Origin: CAVPDE01 sp964580575
GTDB taxonomy: Bacteria > Desulfobacterota > DSM-4660 > Desulfatiglandales > HGW-15
Reading direction: 5' to 3'
Assembly: GCA_964580575.1 (NCBI GenBank)
Contig: CAZOLJ010000001.1
Coordinates: 57,268 to 121,267, forward strand
Length of the DNA stretch: 64,000 nt
The position numbers and the translations under genes were made by a program. The notes under the pieces are model-generated. The model ran no database searches. It was given only the letters and a program-made list of their open reading frames with translations, and was not told where the DNA came from. Below, piece by piece: positions 51,669 to 59,610 of this stretch (the first letter of the stretch is position 1; each line of letters opens with the position of its first letter).

Positions 51669-52064
51669 TCACACTCTTCGCCTCTTCGGCGGACGGCAGC
51701 CGTTGTGGGGAATGGGGGTCACATCCCGGATGACGCTCACGCTGAACCCCTCCACCTGGAGGGCTCGGAGTGCCGCTTCCCGTCCGACGCCCGGACCTTT
51801 GATCCTCACCTCGGCCGTTCTCATCCCCTGGTCCATCGCTTGCTTGAGCGCGTCCTGAGCCGCCATTTGCGCGGCAAAGGGAGTGCTCTTCCTGGATCCT
51901 TTGAACCCCATCCGGCCGGAACTGGAAGAGGCGAGGACATTACCGTCGTTATCGGTCACCGTGACGATGGTATTATTGAAGGTAGACTGGATATGAATAA
52001 TCCCTGTCGGAACGCTTCTCTTTTCTTTCTTGGCCCTGCTTCCCTTGGCTGCTTTCTTCACCAT
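51669..52064 (-). CDS. rpsK: 30S ribosomal protein S11
   Basis: 131 residues. Diagnostic segments: GIIHIQSTFNNTIVTVTD, GFKGSRKSTPFAAQMAAQDA, VRIKGPGVGREAALRAL and the C-terminal TPIPHNGCRPPKRRRV. It forms part of the 30S platform near the mRNA exit. It starts 10 nt after rpsM. Confidence 0.97.
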   Translation of the reverse strand: MVKKAAKGSRAKKEKRSVPTGIIHIQSTFNNTIVTVTDNDGNVLASSSSGRMGFKGSRKSTPFAAQMAAQDALKQAMDQGMRTAEVRIKGPGVGREAALRALQVEGFSVSVIRDVTPIPHNGCRPPKRRRV

Positions 52065-52073
52065 GGTTTGTCC

Positions 52074-52445
52074 CTATTTTTTCTTTTTCCCCATCACCGC
52101 CCTGCGCGGGCCTTTTCGGGTTCGTGCATTGGTGTGTGTTCTTTGGCCCCTGACGGGCAACCCTTTCCTGTGCCTCAGACCCCGGTAGGTCCCAAGATCC
52201 ATGAGTCTTTTGATGTTCATGGAAAGATCCCGCCGCAGATCTCCCTCCACCTTGTACTGTTCATCAATGATTTTCCGGAGAGCCGCAACTTGACCTTCGG
52301 TCAGGTCATCCGACTTGGCGTTCCAGTCCACCCCGGCCTCTGCGAGAATCTTCTGGGCGCTGCTTCTGCCGAGCCCATAGATATAGGTCAAGGCGATTTC
52401 CATTCTCTTGTTTCGCGGTAAATCCACGCCTGCTATTCTAGCCAA
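52074..52445 (-). CDS. rpsM: 30S ribosomal protein S13
   Basis: 123 residues from a TTG start with GAGGGAG upstream. MARIAGVDLPRNKRMEIALT is the standard N-terminus, TYRGLRHRKGLPVRGQRTHT the 16S-binding segment, and the basic tail ends in GKKKK. It sits in the 30S head and contacts P-site tRNA. It lies in the usual place between rpmJ and rpsK, but 126 nt after rpmJ with a hairpin in the gap. Confidence 0.97.
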   Translation of the reverse strand: MARIAGVDLPRNKRMEIALTYIYGLGRSSAQKILAEAGVDWNAKSDDLTEGQVAALRKIIDEQYKVEGDLRRDLSMNIKRLMDLGTYRGLRHRKGLPVRGQRTHTNARTRKGPRRAVMGKKKK

Positions 52446-52545
52446 TTTTATCTCCCTCTATTCGGTTACGGTTCCTGACTCTGCCCTGAGCGTCGCGCAA
52501 CGCAAGAGCCGCTCTCGGCCCGGGGAGACCCCGATTCGCGATTCA

Positions 52546-52568
52546 GGAAAGCCGGGCGCCGGCTTTCC
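52546..52568 (-). other. Strong hairpin in the rpmJ-rpsM spacer
   Basis: A perfect 10-bp stem GGAAAGCCGG/CCGGCTTTCC with a 3-nt loop lies just after the rpmJ stop. No T run follows, so it is more likely a processing, stabilising or attenuating element than a full terminator. A second small CGGGG/CCCCG hairpin lies about 25 nt further along the transcript. Confidence 0.55.
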
Positions 52569-52571
52569 GCC

Positions 52572-52685
52572 TCATCCCTGCCTCTGTTTGTGTCTGGGAT
52601 TGACACAGATGACGCGAACGACTCCCTTGCGTTTGATGATCTTGCACTTGTTGCAGATTCTTTTTACAGATGCTCTAACTTTCAT
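52572..52685 (-). CDS. rpmJ: 50S ribosomal protein L36
   Basis: 37 residues, too short for most gene finders: MKVRASVKRICNKCKIIKRK is the N-terminus and it ends VNPRHKQRQG. The Cys-x2-Cys, a later Cys and a His form the zinc site of the C+ form. It lies between infA and rpsM, 3 nt after the infA stop, in standard order. Confidence 0.95.
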   Translation of the reverse strand: MKVRASVKRICNKCKIIKRKGVVRVICVNPRHKQRQG

Positions 52686-52688
52686 GCT

Positions 52689-52907
52689 CTACTTTCCTCG
52701 GTACACGATCCTCCCCCGGCTCAGGTCGTAGGGGGAGAGTTCCACGGAAACTTTGTCTCCGGGCAGGATCTTGATGAAATGCATTCGCATTTTGCCGGAA
52801 ATGTGAGCCAGCACCCGGTGCCCATTGTCCAATTCAACCCTGAACATGGCGTTCGGCAAGGTCTCCACGACCGTTCCTTCAACGGCAATCACTTCTTCTT
52901 TGGCCAC
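52689..52907 (-). CDS. infA: Translation initiation factor IF-1
   Basis: 72 residues from a GTG start (AKEEVIAVEGTVVETLPNAM follows), the standard length; a longer open frame upstream of it is not used because homology begins at the GTG and AGAGGG precedes it. The OB-fold motifs VLAHISGKMRMHFIKILPGD and SRGRIVYRGK are complete. It lies only 41 nt downstream of secY; adk and map, often between them, are absent here. Confidence 0.95.
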   Translation of the reverse strand: MAKEEVIAVEGTVVETLPNAMFRVELDNGHRVLAHISGKMRMHFIKILPGDKVSVELSPYDLSRGRIVYRGK

Positions 52908-52948
52908 GGTCCCTCTTTCCTCGAAGATCCTTTTCCGGACGGCAAAGC

Positions 52949-54262
52949 CTATCTTGCCTTCACCAGTCCCTTTCTCATGAATCCTTCGTAGTGTCTGGTC
53001 AGCATGTGGGCTTCGATCTGATTCGACGTATCCATCGCCACCCCCACCACAATGAGGAGCGCGGTTCCACCAAAATAAAAAGGAACATGGAGCTGATAAA
53101 TAAGGATCTGGGGCAGAACGCACACCGCAGAGACATAAAGCGCACCGGAAAAGGTGACTCGTGTGAGCACCCGGTCGATATAGTCCGCCGTGTTCTTCCC
53201 CGGCCGGATCCCCGGAATAAAGCCCCCATACTTTTTCATGTTGTCCGCCACATCCACCGGGTTGAAGTGAACGGCGGTGTAAAAGTAACAGAAAAAAATC
53301 ACAAAGGCGACAAAGATGAGCTCATAGGCAACGTGCCCGGGGGAAAGGACATTGACCACGGTCTGAAGCCAGGGAAATTCCTTCACGTTCAGAAAGTTCG
53401 CAATCGTCGCCGGGAACATGATGATGGAAGAGGCAAAAATGGGCGGAATGACGCCGGCCGTGTTGATCTTGAGGGGAAGATGCGTGGTCTGACCTCCGTA
53501 CATCCTGCGCCCCACAACCCGCTTGGCGTACTGGACAGGGATCCGTCGCTGTCCCCTTTCCACAAGGACAATAAAGCCCACCACGGCAATCATGAAAGCC
53601 AGCAGGATCAGAATCCCAAAGGGGCCCAGCTGTCCGGGCGCGCCCATGGTCTGGATCACCCCCAGAATGGCTTCGGGCAACCGCGCCACAATGCCGGCAA
53701 AAATAATGAGAGAAATGCCGTTGCCGATGCCCCGCTCTGTGATCTGTTCCCCAAGCCACATGAGGAACGCGGTGCCGGCGGTAAGCGTTACCGCTGCAAG
53801 AAGCCTGAACCCCCAGCCGCCCACGGGAACCACAGGGTTTTGTCCCACCACCATGCTTTCGATTCCAATGGCAATGCCGAATCCCTGGATCATGCTGAGG
53901 ATCACAGTGCCGTAACGCGTGTACTGGATGATTTTCTTCCGGCCCTGCTCTCCCTCCTTCTTCAGCTTTTCAAGGTGGGGCACCACGACGGTCAAAAGCT
54001 CCAGAATGATGGAGGCACTGATGTAGGGCATGATCCCCAGCGCCACCACGGACATCTGCCCCAAGGCTCCGCCTGAGAACATGTCGATCAAACCGAAAAG
54101 CGTATCCCCTCTCGATTTGAAAAAGGAGGAGAGCGCCGCCGCATCAATGCCCGGTGTGGGGATGTGGCTCACCACCCGGTAAACAGCCAGCATCAGGAGG
54201 GTGAACAGGATCCTCTTCTTGAGCTCGGGAATCTTTGTAATGTTTTGTAAACCGCCAATCAT
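52949..54262 (-). CDS. secY: Preprotein translocase subunit SecY
   Basis: 437 residues, ten membrane helices, the channel of the Sec translocon. Start MIGGLQNITKIPELKKRILF is typical; GIMPYISASIILELL is the plug-side helix region, and the cytosolic loops with GQTTHLPLKINTAGVIPPIF and IRPGKNTADYIDRVLTRVTF contact the ribosome and SecA. Last gene of the spc-type part, 57 nt after rplO. Confidence 0.98.
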   Translation of the reverse strand: MIGGLQNITKIPELKKRILFTLLMLAVYRVVSHIPTPGIDAAALSSFFKSRGDTLFGLIDMFSGGALGQMSVVALGIMPYISASIILELLTVVVPHLEKLKKEGEQGRKKIIQYTRYGTVILSMIQGFGIAIGIESMVVGQNPVVPVGGWGFRLLAAVTLTAGTAFLMWLGEQITERGIGNGISLIIFAGIVARLPEAILGVIQTMGAPGQLGPFGILILLAFMIAVVGFIVLVERGQRRIPVQYAKRVVGRRMYGGQTTHLPLKINTAGVIPPIFASSIIMFPATIANFLNVKEFPWLQTVVNVLSPGHVAYELIFVAFVIFFCYFYTAVHFNPVDVADNMKKYGGFIPGIRPGKNTADYIDRVLTRVTFSGALYVSAVCVLPQILIYQLHVPFYFGGTALLIVVGVAMDTSNQIEAHMLTRHYEGFMRKGLVKAR

Positions 54263-54319
54263 CGATTTGCTTCCTTGTCTCCCTTGAACCGTCTCTCCGG
54301 GGCGTAACCCGCGAGACGG

Positions 54320-54760
54320 CTAGGGAAGTTCCACCTTTCCGCCTGCGGATTCGATTTTTTCTTTCGCCGTCTTGCTGACCTGGTCCACCTTCACCGTGAG
54401 AGGGCGATCAAGATCTCCTTTTCCGAGGACTTTCACTCCCCCTTCCGCTTTTCGGACCAACCCCGCGCTCTTGAGCGCTTCCAGATCCACCACGGCGCTC
54501 GATTCGAATCGATTCAGGTCCTTCAAGTTGACCACGGCCACCTCTTTCCTGAAGATGTTGGTGAATCCTCTTTTCGGAAGCCTTCTTTGAAGAGGCATTT
54601 GACCGCCCTCAAAGCCTGGAACGATCGTGCCGCCGGACCGGGCTTTTTGTCCCTTGTGCCCCCTGCAGGAGGTTCTGCCGTGGCCGGATCCGACGCCTCT
54701 ACCCACTCTTTTCCGGTTCTTCCTCGACCCCTCCTGGGGGGATAGATCATGAATTCTCAT
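54320..54760 (-). CDS. rplO: 50S ribosomal protein L15
   Basis: 146 residues. The Gly/Arg-rich N-terminal arm (RVGRGVGSGHGRTSCRGHKG) and the FEGGQMPLQRRLPKRGF segment are diagnostic. L15 binds late in 50S assembly. It starts 20 nt after rpmD and precedes secY. Confidence 0.97.
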   Translation of the reverse strand: MRIHDLSPQEGSRKNRKRVGRGVGSGHGRTSCRGHKGQKARSGGTIVPGFEGGQMPLQRRLPKRGFTNIFRKEVAVVNLKDLNRFESSAVVDLEALKSAGLVRKAEGGVKVLGKGDLDRPLTVKVDQVSKTAKEKIESAGGKVELP

Positions 54761-54780
54761 CGCCCATATCCTCTTGCCGG

Positions 54781-54963
54781 TTAAGCCTCCACTTTGACCA
54801 TGAAGGAAACCTTGTTGATCATCCCGCGGATGGCGGGAGTATTGTTCAAGACCACGGTCTTATGGAGCCTGGTCAGACCGAGCCCCTTCAACGTCTCCCG
54901 GATCTTCTTGTTTCGTCCTATGCCACTCTTCAGTAAGGTGACTCTCACGGTATCCATCATCAC
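54781..54963 (-). CDS. rpmD: 50S ribosomal protein L30
   Basis: 60 residues. VRVTLLKSGIGRNKKIRETL and the LGLTRLHKTVVLNNTPAIRG segment identify L30. The first ATG pair (54960 or 54957) is a likelier start than the in-frame GTG at 54963. It follows rpsE by 10 nt. Confidence 0.95.
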   Translation of the reverse strand: MMMDTVRVTLLKSGIGRNKKIRETLKGLGLTRLHKTVVLNNTPAIRGMINKVSFMVKVEA

Positions 54964-54973
54964 CCTTCGCCTC

Positions 54974-55471
54974 TCATTGCTTCAGTTCTTCCGCTGTTTT
55001 GCCCCTGCGCCGCGCAATGCCTTCTGCGCTTCGCAGCGACGTCAATCCTTTCAAAGTCGCTCGCACCAGGTTGTGAGGATTGTGAGACCCCAGGCACTTG
55101 GTGAGGATGTTCTGAACCCCCACGGCCTCCAGAACCGCTCGGACCGCGCCGCCGGCAATGACGCCTGTCCCGGCTCCGGCCGGCTTCAGCAGCACGCTTC
55201 CCGCTCCCCACTTGCCGATGATTTCATGGGGAATGGTATCCTGAATCACGGGGACGGGCTTCATGCCTTTTCTCGCTTTTTCGACCCCTTTGCGGATCGC
55301 TTCGGGGACTTCATTCGCCTTTCCCAGGCCGAACCCCACCATGCCTTTTCCGTCTCCCACGACCACAATCGCGCTGAAACTGAACCGCCGGCCGCCCTTG
55401 ACCACTTTGGCGACCCGGTTGATGTACACGACCTTTTCGATCAGCTGGACTTCATCTTCTTCGCTGTACAA
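54974..55471 (-). CDS. rpsE: 30S ribosomal protein S5
   Basis: 165 residues from a TTG start with GGGAG upstream. VVYINRVAKVVKGGRRFSFS and VVVGDGKGMVGFGLGKANEV are the double-stranded-RNA-binding part; VRAVLEAVGVQNILTKCLGS is the C-terminal domain. S5 controls decoding accuracy. It lies 58 nt downstream of rplR. Confidence 0.97.
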   Translation of the reverse strand: MYSEEDEVQLIEKVVYINRVAKVVKGGRRFSFSAIVVVGDGKGMVGFGLGKANEVPEAIRKGVEKARKGMKPVPVIQDTIPHEIIGKWGAGSVLLKPAGAGTGVIAGGAVRAVLEAVGVQNILTKCLGSHNPHNLVRATLKGLTSLRSAEGIARRRGKTAEELKQ

Positions 55472-55529
55472 TGGACATCTCCCTCACGTGTTGATATGGA
55501 TGAAACAATAGGTCTCTACGCCGATGGAA

Positions 55530-55898
55530 TCAGAACTCCAAACCATGCTGACGCGCCGCCTCGGCAAGGGTCTTGACCCGGCCGTGGTAAAGGAAACCGT
55601 TGCGGTCAAAAACCACCTGCTTGATTCCTTTCCCTGCAGCACGCTTGGCGATGAATTCTCCCACCAGGGCCGCCCCTGCCTTGTTGCCGCCCTTTCCCTT
55701 GATCACGGGCTGAAGCTCTTTGGAAACGGAAGACGCGTCCACGAGGGTCTGCGCCGCCGTGTCGTCAATGATCTGGGCATAGATGTGCTTGGCCGTCCTG
55801 AACACGGACAGCCGGGGTCTCTGCAAGGTTCCCTTCACCTTGGTGCGGACCCTTTTCTTTCTCTTCAATCGTGCCTCGGCTCTGCTCTCATACCTCAT
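55530..55898 (-). CDS. rplR: 50S ribosomal protein L18
   Basis: 122 residues from the ATG at 55898, preceded by AGGGTGA; an in-frame GTG at 55907 would add three residues. ARLKRKKRVRTKVKGTLQRP is the 5S-rRNA-binding arm, and RLSVFRTAKHIYAQIIDD and VVFDRNGFLYHGRVKTLAEA are diagnostic. L18 carries 5S rRNA with L5. Confidence 0.95.
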   Translation of the reverse strand: MRYESRAEARLKRKKRVRTKVKGTLQRPRLSVFRTAKHIYAQIIDDTAAQTLVDASSVSKELQPVIKGKGGNKAGAALVGEFIAKRAAGKGIKQVVFDRNGFLYHGRVKTLAEAARQHGLEF

Positions 55899-55935
55899 AA
55901 GGCTCACCCTATCTGTGCTTCACGTGGTCTCAATC

Positions 55936-56472
55936 TTACTTGGCCCCGGTTTTTCCGGCCTTCCTGCGAATCACTTCGTCCGCGTATTTGATTCCCTTCC
56001 CCTTGTAGGGTTCCGGCTTCTTGAACCCGCGAATGGTGGCCGCGGTCCTGCCGAGGAGCTCTTTGTCAATGCCCCTAAGGGTGATCCTCGTTTTTTCGAT
56101 CTTTGCATCGATCCCGGCAGGGAGTTCAAAAAGGACCGGGTGAGAATATCCCAGGTGAAACGTGGCCGTTCTCCCCGCCAGTTCCGCACGGTACCCCACG
56201 CCCACGATGTCCAGAACCTTTTCAAACTGTCGGCTGACCCCTGTGACCATGTTGGCGATCAGGGCGCGATACAGCCCGTGCAGCGCCCTGGTTTTCTGGT
56301 CCGAGTCCTGAACGGAGACAAGGATCTGATTGTCCGCCTTGCTCACGGAGACCGCAGGATGGATCGTTCGTCGAAGCTCTCCGTGCGGCCCCTTGACCAC
56401 CAGAAGAGCCCCTTGGACATCGATCTGCACCTTGGCCGGAAGAGGAATCGGTTTTTTTCCTATGCGTGACAT
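55936..56472 (-). CDS. rplF: 50S ribosomal protein L6
   Basis: 178 residues, the normal length. The ATG at 56472 (MSRIGKKPIPLPAKV) has GGAGG 6 nt before it, whereas the ATG at 56478 touches the ribosome site and cannot be used well. Markers: VKGPHGELRRTI, VGYRAELAGRTATFHLGYSH and the C-terminal EPYKGKGIKYADEVIRRKAG. L6 sits near the GTPase-associated centre. Confidence 0.97.
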   Translation of the reverse strand: MSRIGKKPIPLPAKVQIDVQGALLVVKGPHGELRRTIHPAVSVSKADNQILVSVQDSDQKTRALHGLYRALIANMVTGVSRQFEKVLDIVGVGYRAELAGRTATFHLGYSHPVLFELPAGIDAKIEKTRITLRGIDKELLGRTAATIRGFKKPEPYKGKGIKYADEVIRRKAGKTGAK

Positions 56473-56526
56473 GGACATCCTCCAGAAACAAAAAAATGCA
56501 TTCTCATCAACGGACTCGCCCTGCGC

Positions 56527-56925
56527 CTACCAGACGGAACAAAGGATCTCCCCGCCGACTCCCAGCTTCCTCGCCTGCTTGTCGGTCATCACGCCTTGGG
56601 ACGTGGAAAGGACGTTGACTCCAAATCCATTGAGAACCATGGGCACCTTGTCCTTTTTGGCAAAGACCCGGCAACTGGACCGGCTCACCCTTTTCAAGCC
56701 GCCGATCACAGGTTCCCCGTTCTCGTCATATTTCAAGAAAATCCGAATGAGACCCTGCTTCTTATCCGCAATCACCTTATAATTTTTGATGAAGCCTTCG
56801 CTTTTCAAGATCTTGGCGATGTTGATTTTCAGCTTAGAACTCGGCACATCGACGGTGTCGAAATTGGCGATGATGCCGTTTCTCATCCGGGTCAGCATGT
56901 CGGCTATGGGATCGGTCATACTCAT
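56527..56925 (-). CDS. rpsH: 30S ribosomal protein S8
   Basis: 132 residues from the ATG at 56925 (MSMTDPIADMLTRMRNGI), with AGGAG 8 nt upstream; the in-frame TTG at 56931 lies within that spacing. SKLKINIAKILKSEGFIKNY and VLSTSQGVMTDKQARKLGVG are S8 motifs. In E. coli S8 represses the spc operon. It follows rpsN by 31 nt. Confidence 0.97.
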   Translation of the reverse strand: MSMTDPIADMLTRMRNGIIANFDTVDVPSSKLKINIAKILKSEGFIKNYKVIADKKQGLIRIFLKYDENGEPVIGGLKRVSRSSCRVFAKKDKVPMVLNGFGVNVLSTSQGVMTDKQARKLGVGGEILCSVW

Positions 56926-56956
56926 GCGCAAAACTCCTTAAGCTCCTGAAGCCCTA

Positions 56957-57142
56957 TTACCAGCTGGATTTGACTACGCCCGGGATCTCTCCCCGGAGGG
57001 CCATGCCCCGAAAACAAATCCGGCAGATACCGAACTTTCTCAAGTAGGCCCTGGGTCTGCCGCAGATGGGGCACCGATTGTATTCCCGACTCGAAAATTT
57101 CTTCTTCCTTTGAGCCTTGACGATAAGCGACGTCTTCGCCAA
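56957..57142 (-). CDS. rpsN: 30S ribosomal protein S14, zinc-binding type
   Basis: 61 residues from a TTG start with AGGAGG 5 nt before. This is the short zinc form: CPICGRPRAYLRKFGICRIC carries two Cys-x2-Cys pairs, then FRGMALRGEIPGVVKSSW. Unlike in most genomes, it is separated from the upstream rplE by 184 nt containing a palindromic repeat. Confidence 0.97.
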   Translation of the reverse strand: MAKTSLIVKAQRKKKFSSREYNRCPICGRPRAYLRKFGICRICFRGMALRGEIPGVVKSSW

Positions 57143-57205
57143 TTTGTCCTCCTAATTCCAACCCTTCTACATGATAGACATGATCAATTCCTGGTAGCTA
57201 TCCCT

Positions 57206-57325
57206 TGGGTCCCACTTCCCTCCACCCCCACCTTGCCTCCCCCATCGAGGGGGAGGAACCCATGAGTCATCCTTCGGACTTCCCCCTCCCCTGGTGGGAG
57301 GGGTTAGGGGAGGGGGAGGTACTCT
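57206..57325. repeat. GC-rich palindromic repeat inserted between rplE and rpsN
   Basis: Two hairpins face each other: CCTCCCCC/GGGGGAGG (57236-57256, 5-nt loop) and CCCCTCCC/GGGAGGGG (57283-57303, 5-nt loop), flanked by similar C-rich and G-rich ends. The plus strand from 57296 has four G runs (a potential G-quadruplex). It looks like a REP doublet that entered the spc operon. It has no coding potential. Confidence 0.6.
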
Positions 57326-57326
57326 C

Positions 57327-57866
57327 CTAGCGCCTGAAAGGCATCCCCAGCATCTTGAGCAACACAAACGATTCTTCGTCGTTTCCCCCCGTGGTCACGA
57401 TGGACACATTGAGTCCTCTGATTTTTTCGATCTTGTCGTACTCGATCTCGGGGAAAATGATCTGCTCCCGGATGCCCACGGTGCAGTTCCCGCGGCCGTC
57501 GAAAATCTTCTCCGGCACGCCCCTGAAGTCCCTGAGTCTCGGCAGGGCGATGTTGAAAAACTTGTCGAGAAAATCATACATTCGCTCGCGCCGCAACGTC
57601 ACGGTGCAGCCGATGGGCATGCCTTCCCGAAGCTTGAAGCTTGCAATGGACTTCTTGGCCTTCGTGATCACCGCTTTCTGCCCAGCAATGAGCGTCAGCT
57701 CTTCGGCGCTCTTGTCGAGAGCTTTGACATTAAAGATCGCCTCTCCCACGCCCATGTTCAGGACGACTTTCTTGAGTTTCGGCACGGCCATAATGCTCCT
57801 GTAGCCGAACTCCTTGATCATGGCCGGCACCACTTCCTTTTCGTATTTCTCTCTAAGCCGTTGCAA
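57327..57866 (-). CDS. rplE: 50S ribosomal protein L5
   Basis: 179 residues from the TTG at 57866 (LQRLREKYEKEVVPAMIKEF follows), the standard length, with AAGGAG about 6 nt upstream; the longer open frame from 57941 lacks homology at its N-terminus. VPKLKKVVLNMGVGEAIFNV and LREGMPIGCTVTLRRERMYD identify L5, which binds 5S rRNA and P-site tRNA. Confidence 0.95.
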   Translation of the reverse strand: MQRLREKYEKEVVPAMIKEFGYRSIMAVPKLKKVVLNMGVGEAIFNVKALDKSAEELTLIAGQKAVITKAKKSIASFKLREGMPIGCTVTLRRERMYDFLDKFFNIALPRLRDFRGVPEKIFDGRGNCTVGIREQIIFPEIEYDKIEKIRGLNVSIVTTGGNDEESFVLLKMLGMPFRR

Positions 57867-57945
57867 CTTCGACTCCTTATCGTATAGAACGCTACGCCTC
57901 TGTCTCAGGGAGGCCCCGGGCCCGGGCGAGCAACGATTCAATCCC

Positions 57946-58272
57946 CTAATCGATCAACTCACCGCATTTCTTGCAGACCCGGACCTTGGATCCATCCTCC
58001 AGAAGTCGCCTTCCGATCCTCGTCGGTTCCGCACACTTGTTGCACACGAGCATCAGGTTGGACAGTTGGATCGGCGATTCCTTCTCCACGATGCCGCCCT
58101 GAGCGGCTTGCCTTCCGGCTCGAGTGTGCCGCTTGACCATGTTGAGTTTTTCAACGATCACCTGGCCCTTCTCGGCGTTCACCTTCAAGACCGTCCCGAT
58201 TTTCCCTTTTTCTTTCCCGGTTTGAACGATCACCTTGTCGCTTTTCTTGATCAGAGGATGCTTTTTATGCAC
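57946..58272 (-). CDS. rplX: 50S ribosomal protein L24
   Basis: 108 residues from the GTG at 58272 (HKKHPLIKKSDKVIVQTGKE follows) with AGGAG 8 nt before; a longer open frame to 58326 has no homology. The KOW motif and VEKLNMVKRHTRAGRQAAQG are typical. The C-terminus has two Cys-x2-Cys pairs (CNKCAEPTRIG and VCKKCGELID), a zinc-ribbon-like end. L24 starts 50S assembly. Confidence 0.95.
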   Translation of the reverse strand: MHKKHPLIKKSDKVIVQTGKEKGKIGTVLKVNAEKGQVIVEKLNMVKRHTRAGRQAAQGGIVEKESPIQLSNLMLVCNKCAEPTRIGRRLLEDGSKVRVCKKCGELID

Positions 58273-58297
58273 GTCCGACACTCCTGTCCACAGCCTT

Positions 58298-58666
58298 CTA
58301 AAGGACCTCCGGCGCCAGAGAAACAATCTTCATGAAGTTCTTGGCCCTCAGTTCCCTTGCCACAGGTCCGAAAATCCTTGTGCCGATGGGTTCATTCTGC
58401 TGGGTGATCAGCACGGCCGAATTGTCATCAAACTTGATGTAGGACCCGTCCACCCGTGCGACCTCCTTCTTGGTCCTCACGATGACGGCTTTCATGACAT
58501 CCCCTTTTTTCACCTTGGAGTTCGGCATGGCCTCCTTGATTGAGACCACGATGACATCTCCCACCGTCGCATACCTTCGCTTCGACCCCCCGAGCACCTT
58601 GATACAGAGCAAGAGCTTGGCTCCGGAGTTGTCCGCCACTTTGAGTTTTGTTTCCGTCTGTATCAT
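58298..58666 (-). CDS. rplN: 50S ribosomal protein L14
   Basis: 122 residues from the ATG at 58666 (MIQTETKLKVADNSGAKLLL), the family's exact usual length; the longer frame to 58747 overlaps rpsQ and is not used. VGDVIVVSIKEAMPNSKVKK and DNSAVLITQQNEPIGTRIFG are diagnostic. It overlaps the rpsQ stop by 4 nt. Confidence 0.97.
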   Translation of the reverse strand: MIQTETKLKVADNSGAKLLLCIKVLGGSKRRYATVGDVIVVSIKEAMPNSKVKKGDVMKAVIVRTKKEVARVDGSYIKFDDNSAVLITQQNEPIGTRIFGPVARELRAKNFMKIVSLAPEVL

Positions 58667-58968
58667 GACTGAGACTCCAAACCCTCCACGGCCTCCGGCA
58701 CGACCATCTCGGCCCGGCCCTTTTCCAGGATGTCCAGGACCTGCCACCGCTTGGTCTTGCTGATCGGCCTGGACTCGATAATCCTGACCTTGTCCCCTAC
58801 CTGGCAGAGGTTTTTCGGATCATGAGCGACGTACGTCTTTCTGGCGGTCAGGTACTTCTGGTAGGTTCCGTGCCGTTTCAGCCGGCTCACCGAGATGACC
58901 GTCGTCTTGTCCATGCGGTGCCCAATCACCACCCCGACCAGTTTCTTTCTTGATCCACGCTCCTTCAT
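58663..58968 (-). CDS. rpsQ: 30S ribosomal protein S17
   Basis: 101 residues. RKKLVGVVIGHRMDKTTVIS and LTARKTYVAHDP, then VGDKVRIIESRPISKTKRWQ, are S17 hallmarks (OB fold, 16S 5' domain). The acidic C-terminal tail is ~15 residues longer than in E. coli. It overlaps rpmC by 4 nt and rplN by 4 nt. Confidence 0.97.
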   Translation of the reverse strand: MKERGSRKKLVGVVIGHRMDKTTVISVSRLKRHGTYQKYLTARKTYVAHDPKNLCQVGDKVRIIESRPISKTKRWQVLDILEKGRAEMVVPEAVEGLESQS

Positions 58969-59186
58969 CCTTGCGCCCTCGCTCCCTTTGCCCCGCCCGC
59001 GATCTCAAGGGATCTCAGAATCGTCTTGACCCGAGCCAAGTCCTTTTTCGCTTTGACGATCCCGGCGGTATTGGCCAGCTGACCCGCGGCCTTTTGAAGC
59101 TTCAGATTGAACACTGCCTGCCGGAGTTCCCTCTCCTTCAGGGTCAACTCCTCGGTTGTCTGGTCTCGCAGTTCCTTTGCTTTCAC
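58965..59186 (-). CDS. rpmC: 50S ribosomal protein L29
   Basis: 73 residues from a GTG start (KAKELRDQTTEELTLKEREL follows) with AGGAGA about 9 nt before. The two-helix hairpin with FNLKLQKAAGQLANTAGIVK is diagnostic; a short Gly/Ala tail extends the usual end. It sits at the exit tunnel. It overlaps rplP by 4 nt. Confidence 0.95.
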   Translation of the reverse strand: MKAKELRDQTTEELTLKERELRQAVFNLKLQKAAGQLANTAGIVKAKKDLARVKTILRSLEIAGGAKGARAQG

Positions 59187-59602
59187 AGATGCATTCTCCT
59201 GCTCACGAATCGAGTCCCGAAGGGGAGCTTGTGACCGGCCAGACGAAACGCTTCCGCTGCGACACTTTCTCCTACGCCTTCCAGTTCATAAAGGACCCGG
59301 CCGGGCTTCACCACCGCCACCCAGCCCTCGGGCGCCCCTTTTCCCTTTCCCATCCTGGTTTCAGCAGGCTTCTTTGTGAAGGGTTTGTCCGGGAACACTC
59401 GTATCCAAATTTTTCCGCCCCTCTTGACATGCCGGGTGATCGCGATACGTCCCGCCTCGATCTGCTGGGCGGTCATCTTTCCGCACTCTGTGGCCTGGAG
59501 GCCGAAATCCCCGAACTCCAGGGTGCCTCCCTTGAACATCGCCTTCCCGGTCATGCGACCTTTCTGCCTTTTCCGATACTTGACTTTCTTTGGGCTCAGC
59601 AT
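59183..59602 (-). CDS. rplP: 50S ribosomal protein L16
   Basis: 139 residues. MLSPKKVKYRKRQKGRMTGK at the start, FGDFGLQATECGKMTAQQIE and IWIRVFPDKPFTKKPAETRM are diagnostic; GAPEGWVAVVKPGRVLYELE follows. L16 helps place A-site tRNA. It lies 8 nt after rpsC. Confidence 0.98.
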   Translation of the reverse strand: MLSPKKVKYRKRQKGRMTGKAMFKGGTLEFGDFGLQATECGKMTAQQIEAGRIAITRHVKRGGKIWIRVFPDKPFTKKPAETRMGKGKGAPEGWVAVVKPGRVLYELEGVGESVAAEAFRLAGHKLPFGTRFVSRRMHL

Positions 59603-59610
59603 GACAATCC

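Noticed and set aside
52991..54076. Plus-strand open frame of 361 codons
   Set aside because: Antisense shadow of secY, rich in His, Lys and Asn without domain features; secY is certain.
57296..57320. RNA G-quadruplex in the rplE-rpsN spacer
   Set aside because: The G runs are on the plus strand, while the operon transcript is the C-rich complement; at most a DNA structure on the template strand.
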